A stretch of 64,000 nt of DNA from assembly GCF_000761445.1 (NCBI RefSeq), contig NZ_KN196470.1, positions 371,115 to 435,114 on the forward strand. Reading direction: 5' to 3'. The notes under the pieces are model-generated. The model worked only from the letters and a program-made list of their open reading frames with translations. It was not told where the DNA came from and ran no database searches. The position numbers and the translations under genes are program-made. This DNA comes from Oleiagrimonas soli (lineage in GTDB: Bacteria > Pseudomonadota > Gammaproteobacteria > Xanthomonadales > Rhodanobacteraceae). The first letter of the stretch is position 1; the number at the start of each line of letters is the position of its first letter. Of the stretch, positions 55,813 to 64,000 are shown piece by piece.

Positions 55813-57510
55813 ATGAACACCACCAAGCGTTTCGGCCTGTGGGCCGCGCTGGGCTGCCTGCTGGCGGTCTCCGCGGCAGCGAGCGCCAGCGACTACAAGC
55901 CGGTCACCGATGCGCGCCTGCTGCATGCGGCCAGCGACGACGGCTGGCTGATGTACCGGCGCGATTACACCAGCTCCGGCTACGCGCCGTTCAAGCAGAT
56001 CGACACCGCCAACGTGAAGCGGCTGAAGCTGGCCTGGGACTACACCACCGAGTACCACACGGGCCACGAAGCGCCGGCGATCGTCAACGGCGACCGCATG
56101 TTCATCACCACGCCGAAGAACGAACTGCTGGCGTTCCAGGCCAGTACCGGCAAGCTGCTGTGGAAGTACAAGCACGACCTGTCCAAGGCGGCGCTGCGCA
56201 CGGTGTGCTGCGACGTGGTCAACCGCGGCGTGGCGCTGTACGGCGACGACGTCTACATGGCCACGCTGGACAACTACGTGGTGGCCCTGAACGCGGTCAG
56301 CGGCAAGGTGGTGTGGAAGCATCAGCTGATGCGCGCCGACAAGGGCTACGCGATGACGGTCGCGCCGCTGGTGGTGAAGGGCAAGGTGATCGTCGGCGTG
56401 TCCGGCGGCGAATACGGCGCGCGCGGCTTCATCCAGGCGCTCGACGCCAAGACCGGCAAAGAAGTGTGGCGTCGCTACACGGTCCCCGCGCCGAACGAGC
56501 CGGGCGGCGACACCTGGCCCAAGGGCGCCTACAAGACCGGCGGCGGCGCGACCTGGCTGACCGGCAGCTACGACCCGGCCACCGACACGCTGTTCTGGGG
56601 CGTCGGCAACCCCGGCCCGTGGCTGGCCACGCTGCGTCCGGGCAAGAACCTGTACACCGACTCGGTGCTGGCGCTGGACCCGAACGACGGCAAAGTGAAG
56701 TGGTACTACCAGTACACGCCCAACGACACCTGGGACTACGACGGCACCAACGAGACGGTGCTGACCGACATCGACTATCAGGGCAAGACCTACAAGGGTC
56801 TGGTCACGGCCAGCCGCAACGGCTGGTTCTATGCCATCGACCGCACCGACGGCAAACTGATCTACGCGACCAAGTTCGCCACCGCCACCTCCGTGGCCGG
56901 CTTCAAGGACGGTCAGCCGTACACCGACGACAGCAAGCGTCCGGCGGTGGGCAAGGAAATCTACACCTGCCCGAGCTTCCTCGGCGGCAAGAACTGGTGG
57001 CCGATCTCGGTCGATCCGCAGACGCACGCGGCCTACGTGCCGACCCTGCACACCTGCATGACCATGAAGGGCACCACGGTGGCCTACAAGGCCGGTCTGC
57101 CGTTCCTGGGAGAATCGTTCAACGTCACCCGCGACAAGCACTTCCCCAACGAGTGGGGTTCGGTGCAGGCCATCGACGTCAACACCGGCAAGCAAGTCTG
57201 GCGGCACGGCTCCAAGCTGCCGTGGAACAGCGGCATGCTGAGCACCGCCGGCGGCCTGGTGTTCTCGGGCAGTGCGGACGGTCATCTGGTCGCCTTCGAC
57301 GCCAGGACCGGCAAGGTGTTGTGGAAGAGTCCGCAGATGACCTCGGGCAGCATCGGCGTGCCCAGCACGTGGATCTCCGGCGGCAAGCAGTACGTGGCGA
57401 TCTGGGCCGGCTGGGGCGGCGGCACGCCGATCTGGGGCGGCGACATGGCGAAGGACCCGGCGGTGCGCAACATCCCCACCGGCGGCCATCTGTACGTGTT
57501 CACGCTGTGA
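55813..57510 (+). CDS. PQQ-dependent alcohol dehydrogenase, lanthanide-type site
   Basis: A 565-residue periplasmic quinoprotein (signal peptide cleaved near ASASD, about residue 25) with eight W-type beta-propeller repeats. The vicinal Cys132-Cys133 (TVCCDVVNRG) forms the disulfide ring over PQQ. The catalytic Asp308 is followed two residues later by Asp310 (WDYDG), the extra Asp typical of lanthanide-binding XoxF/ExaF/PedH enzymes; calcium enzymes have Ala or Ser there. It lacks a fused cytochrome; the next gene supplies one. Located after the aldehyde dehydrogenase and with a GGAGGAG site before the ATG. The exact alcohol cannot be read, ethanol or methanol being likely. Confidence 0.93.
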   Translation: MNTTKRFGLWAALGCLLAVSAAASASDYKPVTDARLLHAASDDGWLMYRRDYTSSGYAPFKQIDTANVKRLKLAWDYTTEYHTGHEAPAIVNGDRMFITTPKNELLAFQASTGKLLWKYKHDLSKAALRTVCCDVVNRGVALYGDDVYMATLDNYVVALNAVSGKVVWKHQLMRADKGYAMTVAPLVVKGKVIVGVSGGEYGARGFIQALDAKTGKEVWRRYTVPAPNEPGGDTWPKGAYKTGGGATWLTGSYDPATDTLFWGVGNPGPWLATLRPGKNLYTDSVLALDPNDGKVKWYYQYTPNDTWDYDGTNETVLTDIDYQGKTYKGLVTASRNGWFYAIDRTDGKLIYATKFATATSVAGFKDGQPYTDDSKRPAVGKEIYTCPSFLGGKNWWPISVDPQTHAAYVPTLHTCMTMKGTTVAYKAGLPFLGESFNVTRDKHFPNEWGSVQAIDVNTGKQVWRHGSKLPWNSGMLSTAGGLVFSGSADGHLVAFDARTGKVLWKSPQMTSGSIGVPSTWISGGKQYVAIWAGWGGGTPIWGGDMAKDPAVRNIPTGGHLYVFTL

Positions 57511-57521
57511 GGAAGGTCGCC

Positions 57522-58724
57522 ATGAAGAAAAGGCATCGTTTCGTGCTTCACGGTCTGATCGCCGTGGTCCTGCTGGCGGCTTCGGCCGCCGGCAGCGCCG
57601 CGCCGTCGGGTGCACTGCGGGTGTGCGTGGACCGTTCCAATCCGGCGCAGCACATGGACCGCAAGGTCGCGGCCGCGGTCGCCGCGCAGCTCGGCCAGCC
57701 GCTGCGCGTGCACGCGTTCGACGGCAGCGGCGACGACGAGGGCTTCGCGCTGAAGCACTTCCGCACGCTGCTGCACGACGACTGCGATCTGGTGATGGGT
57801 TTCCCGATGGAGACCGTGTCCGCCGACGCCGGCACGCCGCCGGGCACGCAGGCCAGCACGCCGTACGCGCGCACCGGCTTCGTGCTGGTGACGCCGCGTC
57901 ACGGCGGCGCGCGGCAGCTGTCGGAGCTGCCGGCCGGCAGCATGGTCGCGGTGCTGTACCAGACCACGCCGAACCTGTATTTCATCGACCATCCCAAGCT
58001 GCAGGCCGATGTCTATCTGGGCGAGGACCAAGCGGTGTCGGCGCTGCTGTCCGGCAAGGTCGCGGCGGCGATGCTGTGGCGGCCGAGTCTGGCTGCGCGA
58101 CTGCATGGAGCTGCGGGCGCGCGTTTCGTCGAGCATCCGCTGCACGAGGCGCACGCCAATTTCGACCTGGTCGCGCTGTACGCCGATCCGAAGGTGGGTC
58201 AGCGCTTCGATGCCGCGTTGAAGTCGCTGCGGCACAGCGGTCGGCTGCAGGCGATGCTGGCGCCGTACGCCGAACCGGTGCCGTCGTCCGCGACCGCGGA
58301 CCTGCTGCGTCCGCACACGCGGCCGACGCGAACCTGCGGCGAATCGGCCAAGCCCAGACATGCGGCCACGCGCGTCGCCGCGCCGCCGGCGCTGTTCACC
58401 GAAGCACAGATGGCGGAAGGCAAGGCCAAGTTCGAGGATCACTGCTCGCAGTGCCACGGGCCGAACCTGGAAGGCCGTGCCGGTCCCGCGCTGAAGGGAC
58501 CGTTGTTCGCCTCGGCGGACGCCGATTTCCACGTGCGCGACATCTTCACCATCGTCAGCCAGAACATGCCGGCAACGCAGCCGGGAAGCCTGTCGCACGA
58601 GGACTACGTGCAGATCATGGCCTTCATCCTGAGCCAGAACGGCTACCCGTCCGGCTCCAGCAAGCTGACCTACGAGGACGCGATGAAGTCCACGGTGCCG
58701 TTGCGTTACCACGTCAAACAGTGA
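57522..58724 (+). CDS. Fusion of periplasmic binding (XoxJ/MxaJ-like) domain and cytochrome c
   Basis: A 400-residue exported protein (signal peptide to about residue 27). Residues about 30-265 form a type 2 periplasmic-binding domain (LRVCVDRSNPAQHMDRKVAA, CDLVMGFPMETV, SMVAVLYQTTPNLYF) like the MxaJ/XoxJ proteins of methanol dehydrogenase systems. Residues about 290-400 form a cytochrome c domain with haem site C308-S-Q-C311-H312 and probable axial Met in QNMPATQPG. Together they suggest an activator plus electron acceptor for the PQQ dehydrogenase just upstream. A GAGGAAGG site precedes the ATG. Separate genes encode the two parts in classical xox/mxa operons. Confidence 0.85.
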   Translation: MKKRHRFVLHGLIAVVLLAASAAGSAAPSGALRVCVDRSNPAQHMDRKVAAAVAAQLGQPLRVHAFDGSGDDEGFALKHFRTLLHDDCDLVMGFPMETVSADAGTPPGTQASTPYARTGFVLVTPRHGGARQLSELPAGSMVAVLYQTTPNLYFIDHPKLQADVYLGEDQAVSALLSGKVAAAMLWRPSLAARLHGAAGARFVEHPLHEAHANFDLVALYADPKVGQRFDAALKSLRHSGRLQAMLAPYAEPVPSSATADLLRPHTRPTRTCGESAKPRHAATRVAAPPALFTEAQMAEGKAKFEDHCSQCHGPNLEGRAGPALKGPLFASADADFHVRDIFTIVSQNMPATQPGSLSHEDYVQIMAFILSQNGYPSGSSKLTYEDAMKSTVPLRYHVKQ

Positions 58725-58779
58725 GACAACCGGGGCGGCGGTCCGCATGCGGATCGCCGTTCCCGTGGAGGATGACCGC

Positions 58780-59163
58780 ATGTCCGAAGCGTCCCTGCCC
58801 GAACAGGTGCGGGTCACCGAAGCCGCCGCAGCGCTGATCGAGCAGCTGCGCGCGCAGCACGGGCCGCTGCTGTTCCATCAGTCCGGCGGCTGCTGCGACG
58901 GATCGTCGCCGATGTGCTACCCGCAGGACGATTTCATCGTCGGCGACCGCGACGTGCGGCTGGGCGAGGTCGCCGGCGCGCCGTTCTACATGAGTCCCTC
59001 GCAGTACGAATACTGGAAGCACACCCAGCTGACCCTCGACGTGGTGCCCGGCCAGGGCGGCATGTTCTCGCTGGAGAACGGCAGCGGGCGTCGCTTCCAC
59101 ATCCGTTCGCGGCTGTTCTCCGACGCCGAGGCCGACGCCCTGAAGGCCGCCGGACGTATCTAG
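58780..59163 (+). CDS. DUF779 protein
   Basis: A 127-residue cytoplasmic protein of the DUF779 family: LLFHQSGGCCDGSSPMCYP with clustered Cys, FYMSPSQYEYWKHTQLTLDV and GMFSLENGSGRRF. DUF779 genes are typically next to aldehyde dehydrogenase genes of the AcoD/ExaC type, and this one closes that same operon. Function unknown; the Cys cluster may bind metal. GGAGG before 58780 decides the start over an upstream ATG at 58747. Confidence 0.88.
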   Translation: MSEASLPEQVRVTEAAAALIEQLRAQHGPLLFHQSGGCCDGSSPMCYPQDDFIVGDRDVRLGEVAGAPFYMSPSQYEYWKHTQLTLDVVPGQGGMFSLENGSGRRFHIRSRLFSDAEADALKAAGRI

Positions 59164-59506
59164 GCATGCATTGAACCTGCCTGTGGAGGCGCCATGGCTC
59201 TGTCTGGGCGCAGATAGGCAGGCGATGCGTCGGCGACGGCTGGCCGGTTTGCCTGTCGAGATGGCACACCGCGGAGTTGCGGGCAGATCGAGCAGCCCGC
59301 GGCGGTGGAATCCACGCGGCGGGACGATGCGCGTGGCATGCCCACGCAGCCAGCCTGTGTGTGTCGCCATGCACACATCATGCTGCGACCTTGCGTGCGT
59401 CACGCCGTCCGCGCAGACGGATGCTGTGCATCCCTGGATCGACCCACCGCGTGCGAGAGCGCACGCTATGATGCGTGCGGGTTTCGATCATTCCGGGGAG
59501 CGCGCG
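59164..59506. other. 343-bp intergenic region
   Basis: No gene, repeat or clear hairpin was found. GGGGAG at its end serves the MarC start. Confidence 0.4.
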
Positions 59507-60154
59507 ATGACGGGCATGCATCACGAACTGGCCTATGCGGTCACGGTGTTCATGGGGCTGTTCGCGATCATGAATCCGATCGCCAACGTGCCGATCTTCC
59601 TCGGCCTCACCGATGGCGATGATGCCGCGACCCGACGCAAGGTCGCGGGGCGCTCGCTGGCGCTGGCGTTCGTGATCGTGGCGATCTTCGCGGTCGCCGG
59701 CAAACTGATCTTCGACCTGTTCGGCATGACCATGCCGGCGCTGCGCATCACTGGCGGTCTGCTGGTGTTCCTGATCGGTTTCCACATGCTGCAGGGCAAC
59801 GGGTCAAAGGTGCATCAACCGAGCACCGACGAGGCCAAGGGCGCGCGCGAGGCGGCCCTCGGGGTGGCGGTGTCGCCGCTGGCGATGCCGATCCTGGCCG
59901 GTCCCGGCACCATCGCCACGGCGATGAACTTCGCGGCCGACGGCGGCGTCACTTCGATGCTGGTGACCATCGTCGCCTTCGCCGTGCTGTGCGCGATCAC
60001 CTACCTGCTGTTCGTGTCCGGCGAGCGCTTCGTGCGTCTGATCGGCGCCAGCGCGCTGGGCGTGATCACGCGGATGATGGGCCTGATTCTGGCGGTCATC
60101 GGCACGCAGATGGTGATCGGCGGCGTGCACGGCGCGATCCGGCTGGCGGGCTGA
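59507..60154 (+). CDS. MarC family inner-membrane protein
   Basis: A 215-residue protein with six membrane segments. It starts YAVTVFMGLFAIMNPIANVP and contains FGMTMPALRITGGLLVFLIG and GVAVSPLAMPILAGPGTIAT, all MarC/UPF0056 hallmarks. The role is unresolved (formerly thought to concern antibiotic resistance). GGGGAG stands seven bases before the ATG. It precedes the SpmA-SpmB fusion gene by 39 bp and may share its transcript. Confidence 0.9.
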   Translation: MTGMHHELAYAVTVFMGLFAIMNPIANVPIFLGLTDGDDAATRRKVAGRSLALAFVIVAIFAVAGKLIFDLFGMTMPALRITGGLLVFLIGFHMLQGNGSKVHQPSTDEAKGAREAALGVAVSPLAMPILAGPGTIATAMNFAADGGVTSMLVTIVAFAVLCAITYLLFVSGERFVRLIGASALGVITRMMGLILAVIGTQMVIGGVHGAIRLAG

Positions 60155-60193
60155 GCGCGTGCGCGTGGCGACGATACCGGTGCGGACCGCGTC

Positions 60194-61423
60194 ATGCTGA
60201 ACCGGCTCTGGTTCGGTTTCTTCCTTACGGCGGCGATTGCCGGTCTGGCCAGCTGGCTGGTCGGCGGTCATCCCGACGTGTGGGCGGCGATGGTCGAGAG
60301 CCTGTTCCAGATGGCCAAGCTGTCGGTGCAGGTGATGGTGCTGCTGTTCGGCACGCTGGCGCTGTGGCTGGGGTTCCTGAAGATCGCCGAGCGCGCCGGT
60401 CTGGTCGATGCGCTGGCGAAGCTGCTGGGGCCGCTGTTCCGGCGGCTGATGCCGGAGGTGCCGGCGGGGCATCCGGCGATCGGTCTGATCTGCCTGAACT
60501 TCGCCGCCAACGTGCTGGGCCTGGACAACGCCGCCACACCGATCGGCCTGCGCGCGATGCGCGAACTGCAGACGCTCAACCCCAGCGACGACACCGCCAG
60601 CAACGCGCAGATCCTGTTCCTGGTGATGAACGCCTCGTCGCTGACGCTGCTGCCGGTGACGATCTTCGTCTACCGCATGCAGCAGGGCGCGCCGGACCCG
60701 ACGCTGGTGTTCGTGCCGATCCTGCTGGCAACCAGCGCGTCGTCGCTGGCGGGGCTGCTGTCGGTGTCGCTGATGCAGCGCATCCGGCTGTGGGACCCGG
60801 TGGTGCTGGTCTGGCTGGTCGGCGGTGCGCTGCTGCTGGGCGGCTTCATCGCGATCCTGACCACGCTGTCGGCGGCGGCGCTGTCGTCGCTGTCCTCGCT
60901 GCTGGGCAATCTCACGCTGTTCGCCATCATCATGGCGTTCCTGCTCGCCGGCGCGTGGCGCAAGGTGCCGCTGTACGAGACCTTCATCGAGGGCGCGAAG
61001 GACGGTTTCGATGTCGCCAAGAGCCTGCTGCCGTACCTGGTGGCGATGCTGTGCGCGGTCGGCGTGCTGCGCGCGTCGGGCGCGCTGGACTTCGTCCTCG
61101 ACGGCATCCGCTGGCTGGCGCATGCGGGGCATCTGGACACGCGCTTCGTCGACGCGCTGCCGACGGCGCTGGTCAAGCCGCTGTCGGGCAGCGCCGCGCG
61201 CGCGATGCTGATCGAGACCATGCAGCATTCCGGTGTCGACAGCTTCCCGGCGCTGCTGGCGGCGACCATGCAGGGCAGCACCGAGACCACGTTCTACGTG
61301 CTGGCCGTGTACTTCGGCGCAGTCGGCATCCAGCGCGCGCGCCACGCGGTGGGCTGCGCGCTGATCGCCGATCTGGCCGGCGTGCTGGCCTCGATCGGCG
61401 TGTGCTACTGGTTCTTCGGCTGA
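60194..61423 (+). CDS. SpmA-SpmB fusion (nucleoside-recognition gate) membrane protein
   Basis: A 409-residue membrane protein. The first half matches spore maturation protein A (ICLNFAANVLGLDNAATPIG, LVMNASSLTLLPVTI), the second half SpmB (YETFIEGAKDGFDVAKSLLP, SLLAATMQGSTETTFYVLAV adapted as LLAATMQGSTETTFY). Each half is a Gate domain seen in transporters. Non-sporulating proteobacteria commonly carry this fused form with unknown substrate. It ends 19 bp inside the convergent GH43 gene. Confidence 0.88.
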   Translation: MLNRLWFGFFLTAAIAGLASWLVGGHPDVWAAMVESLFQMAKLSVQVMVLLFGTLALWLGFLKIAERAGLVDALAKLLGPLFRRLMPEVPAGHPAIGLICLNFAANVLGLDNAATPIGLRAMRELQTLNPSDDTASNAQILFLVMNASSLTLLPVTIFVYRMQQGAPDPTLVFVPILLATSASSLAGLLSVSLMQRIRLWDPVVLVWLVGGALLLGGFIAILTTLSAAALSSLSSLLGNLTLFAIIMAFLLAGAWRKVPLYETFIEGAKDGFDVAKSLLPYLVAMLCAVGVLRASGALDFVLDGIRWLAHAGHLDTRFVDALPTALVKPLSGSAARAMLIETMQHSGVDSFPALLAATMQGSTETTFYVLAVYFGAVGIQRARHAVGCALIADLAGVLASIGVCYWFFG

Positions 61424-62484
61424 GGCGCGGGTTTCGCGTCCGCACGGGCCGGCGCGTGCAACCGTCTGCCGGCGGCCACCGGGGTGCCGAAGTCGGGCGT
61501 GCCGTCGGCGTGCCAACCGAATGGCTGCATGCGCGGCGAACGCTTCGGGCCGCAACCCACGCCCGCGCCGGTGTTGGCGTGGTAGATGATCCAGTGCCTG
61601 CCGTCGGGGTCGGTGAAGAAGCCGTTGTGGCCGGTGGCGTAGACGTCGTGCGCCGGCGACTTGGCGAACACCGGATGCGGCGATTTCGACCACGACGAAG
61701 CATCGGCGAGATCGGCACCGGCGTCGGCCGTGAGCAGGCCGAGCGCGTAGTCGTCGGACCAGCAGGCGCTGGCCGAGTAGGTCAGGAACACCTTCCTGCC
61801 GTGCGTGCCGGGCAGGAATTCCGGCGCTTCGAGAATCTGCCGTTCGCCCTGCATCTCCCACGTGAACGTCGGGCGCGCGATGTCGACCTGTGGGCCGGTC
61901 AACGTCCACGGATTCTTCATCCGCGCCAGGATCAGGTCGCTGTGGTCGCCGACGTAGGCGGAGTAGACGAAGTACAGCTGCCCGCGCCAGCGGAACACTG
62001 TGCTGTCGATGCCGGTGCGGTTGGTGTTGACGATGCCCTTCTCGGTCCACGCGCCCTGGGTCGGGTCGCCGGCCGGATGTTCGAGCACGAGGGTGTGGCG
62101 GTGCGCATCGTCGTCATGACCGCGTTCGGCGGCGGAGAAGTACAGGTACCACTTCCCGTCGATGAAATGCAGCTCCGGCGCCCACAGCGAGATCGAGCCG
62201 GGGCCGGATTTGCGTGCGCGCCAGACCGTCACCGGCTTCACCTGGTCCAGCTTCGCCAGGTCGCGGGTCTTCCACAGCGCGATGCGGTTGCCCAGGGTGT
62301 TCATGTAGTAGTAGAAGCCGTCGTGGCGGATCACCCACGGATCGGGGCCGGACGGAAGCAGCGGATTGACGAACGTCTCCGGCGGTGGTTTGGCGAGCGC
62401 ACCGCCGACCGCGCACAGCAGCGCGGCGACGGCAAGCGCCAGACGCGCGGAACGCAGCGGCGCGCGGCGCGTGTTCACGGTCAT
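61405..62484 (-). CDS. Exported glycoside hydrolase family 43
   Basis: A 359-residue secreted glycosidase (signal peptide to about residue 31). The five-bladed propeller has the GH43 features: NPLLPSGPDPWVIRHDGFYY with the general-base Asp, LWAPELHFIDGKWYLYFSA with Trp-Ala-Pro-Glu and the acid/base cluster, then EAPEFLPG and HNGFFTDPDGRHWIIYH. Members cleave arabinose or xylose linkages. The start overlaps the stop of the sugar transporter by 4 bp (ATGA), so both are made together. Confidence 0.88.
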   Translation of the reverse strand: MTVNTRRAPLRSARLALAVAALLCAVGGALAKPPPETFVNPLLPSGPDPWVIRHDGFYYYMNTLGNRIALWKTRDLAKLDQVKPVTVWRARKSGPGSISLWAPELHFIDGKWYLYFSAAERGHDDDAHRHTLVLEHPAGDPTQGAWTEKGIVNTNRTGIDSTVFRWRGQLYFVYSAYVGDHSDLILARMKNPWTLTGPQVDIARPTFTWEMQGERQILEAPEFLPGTHGRKVFLTYSASACWSDDYALGLLTADAGADLADASSWSKSPHPVFAKSPAHDVYATGHNGFFTDPDGRHWIIYHANTGAGVGCGPKRSPRMQPFGWHADGTPDFGTPVAAGRRLHAPARADAKPAPQPKNQ

Positions 62485-63869
62485 TGTCCGATCCGGCGCA
62501 GCGGCTTGCCGGCCATCAGGTTGCGTTCGATCTGCTCCAGACTGACGCCCTTGGTCTCGGGCACCAGGGCGATGGTGATGAGCAGGAACAGCAGGTTCAG
62601 GCCGCCGTACAGCCAGAACGTGGCGGCGTGGCCGATGCCGTTGAGCAGGCTGAGGAAGGTCAGACCGACGATACCGTTGGCGACCCAGTTGGTCAGCGTC
62701 GACGCGCCGATGCCGAAATCGCGCCCCTTCAGCGGCTGCACTTCCGAGCACAGCGTCCAGATCAGCGGGCCGGCCGACATTGCGAAGCCGGCGATGAACA
62801 GCAGCAGCACTGCTACGGTGAAGATCTGCTGTGTCTGACCATGGATGCCGATGTGCATCATCACGCCGACCACGGTCAGCGCCGATGCCATCACCGCGAA
62901 GCCGATGTACAGGATCGGCTTGCGGCCCCAGCGGTCGACCAGGCCGATGGCGATGAAGGTGGCGAGTACGTTGGTCACGCCGACGATCACCGTGCTCCAC
63001 ATCTGTGCGTGGGTGCCGAAGCCGACGTTGGCGAACACGCGCGGCGCGTAGTACATCATCACGTTCATGCCGGTGAACTGCTGCATCACCTGCAGCAGCA
63101 CGCCCAGCCCGACCGAGCGGCGGAAGTTGCGGTTCTGCAGGAACAGGTGCCAGCCGCGCTGCGGGGTCTTCAGCTGCTCGGCGATGTCGCCGATCTCACG
63201 GTCGACCAGTTCGCGGTCGGCGCGCAGGCGCATCAGCACTTCCTCGGCCTCCTCGCGACGGCCGCGCATCATCAGCCAGCGTGGACTGTACGGCAGCACC
63301 AGCACGCCGAGCAGGAACAGCGCGCCGGGGATGGCGATGATGCCGAGCATCCAGCGCCAGCTCTCGGTGTAGCTGAAGGCGGTGTCGGAGACGAACGCGA
63401 CCAGGATGCCGATGGTGATCATCAGCTGGTAGCTGGAGATCATCGCGCCGCGGATGCGCTGCGGCGCGACCTCGGCCAGATACAACGGTGCGGTGAAGGT
63501 GGCCACGCCGATGGCCAAACCCAGCACGAAGCGTGCGCCGACCAGGAATTCTGGCGAGGTGGCGATGCCGCACAGCAGCGAACCGATGACGAACAGCGCG
63601 GCGGCCAGGATCAACGAGCGCTTGCGGCCCATGTGCGCCGACATCCAGCCGGCGCCGAGCGCGCCGACCGCGGCGCCGACCATCATGGCGCTGACGATCC
63701 ACTCGATCATGCGGTCGCTGATCTTGAATTCGGCCTGGATGAAGCCGGTGGCGCCGGAAATGACGCCGATGTCGAGACCGAACATCAGGCCGGCCAGCGC
63801 CGCCATGATGCAGGTGAGGATGGTCGCGGTGCGGGCCTTGGCCGCGGCGTCGACGGCGAGCGTGTTCAT
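62481..63869 (-). CDS. Sugar porter family MFS transporter (XylE/AraE/GalP-like)
   Basis: A 462-residue sugar:H+ symporter with 12 membrane segments. Signature motifs are present: GLMFGLDIGVISGA, GWMSAHMGRKRSL (loop 2-3), RWMLG, PYSPRWLMM, LVDRWGRKP (loop 8-9) and VPETKGVSLEQIE near the end. It likely imports a pentose or hexose released by the GH43 enzyme in the same operon. GGAGGAG precedes the ATG. It is the last gene; 131 bp of upstream sequence remains in the window. Confidence 0.93.
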   Translation of the reverse strand: MNTLAVDAAAKARTATILTCIMAALAGLMFGLDIGVISGATGFIQAEFKISDRMIEWIVSAMMVGAAVGALGAGWMSAHMGRKRSLILAAALFVIGSLLCGIATSPEFLVGARFVLGLAIGVATFTAPLYLAEVAPQRIRGAMISSYQLMITIGILVAFVSDTAFSYTESWRWMLGIIAIPGALFLLGVLVLPYSPRWLMMRGRREEAEEVLMRLRADRELVDREIGDIAEQLKTPQRGWHLFLQNRNFRRSVGLGVLLQVMQQFTGMNVMMYYAPRVFANVGFGTHAQMWSTVIVGVTNVLATFIAIGLVDRWGRKPILYIGFAVMASALTVVGVMMHIGIHGQTQQIFTVAVLLLFIAGFAMSAGPLIWTLCSEVQPLKGRDFGIGASTLTNWVANGIVGLTFLSLLNGIGHAATFWLYGGLNLLFLLITIALVPETKGVSLEQIERNLMAGKPLRRIGQ

Positions 63870-64000
63870 GGTGTCTCCTCCCGGGTGTTCGTGGTCGCCG
63901 GGCGTGCATGCGCCGCGGTCGTATGGAGCGGCCGGCGAAGCCGGTCCGAGGTGGTGATGTGGGATGTCACGGCGCGTTGCGCGTGCGCGGCACGCCGGCG

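Noticed and set aside
59804-62838. Long open frames in both directions across marC, spmAB and GH43
   Set aside because: They lack motifs and conflict with three recognisable genes.

Overview
The window is GC-rich throughout, with strong G/C preference at third codon positions, and its gene content points to a gammaproteobacterium of the Lysobacterales/Xanthomonadales, most likely Rhodanobacteraceae (Dyella, Luteibacter or Rhodanobacter-like). The evidence is the xps-type order gspL-M-N-D, the chaperone-usher fimbrial operon, the Tad locus and the PQQ alcohol-oxidation genes. The species assignment is inference. No rRNA, tRNA, CRISPR array, transposase or phage gene was seen.

Layout: 1-1057 is the 3' end of hrpB. 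1286-2991 holds two envelope genes on the minus strand (SIMPL and DUF2167). 3346-8159 is a four-gene type II secretion block (L, M, N, secretin D) without the E-K genes. The last ~120 codons of the secretin and the next ~1.4 kb switch abruptly to AT-richer sequence and include a gene for a small secreted protein I do not recognise; GC-rich sequence returns at an OmpH/Skp-like gene (9239). 9888-13934 has a 2OG-Fe oxygenase, a small secreted Gln-rich protein, a YadGH-type ABC exporter and a ferredoxin-NADP reductase. 14161-19952 is a chaperone-usher fimbrial operon (minus strand) plus a small pilin-like gene. 20726-21733 is a DUF4892-like/OmpA protein.

22035-36789 is a large Tad (type IVb pilus) locus on the plus strand: Flp pilins, TadE/TadG-like proteins, CpaB, the CpaC secretin, an FHA-CpaF fusion ATPase, TadB, TadC, a DUF192 protein, a TadD-like lipoprotein, TadE, then a pesticin-type muramidase and two lipoproteins that together resemble a split DsbG. 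No prepilin peptidase and no TadZ/CpaE are encoded here.

37186-41441 is a tightly coupled five-gene operon (membrane protein, Xre regulator, exported alpha/beta hydrolase, NatAB-like ABC exporter) preceded by a long inverted repeat. 41541-43292 is an M49 metallopeptidase lipoprotein followed by a repeat-rich spacer. 43746-52006 is mostly housekeeping: a GFA protein, an alpha/beta hydrolase, hemH, a SYLF protein, tatABC, an S41 protease, envC and an NRDE protein.

51992-59163 is an alcohol/aldehyde oxidation module. A sigma-54 activator diverges from an aldehyde dehydrogenase, a PQQ alcohol dehydrogenase with the Asp pair typical of lanthanide-dependent enzymes, a fused binding-protein/cytochrome c gene and a DUF779 gene. 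A likely sigma-54 promoter and an upstream palindrome lie between the divergent genes. 59507-63869 holds MarC, an SpmA-SpmB fusion, a GH43 glycosidase and its overlapping sugar transporter.
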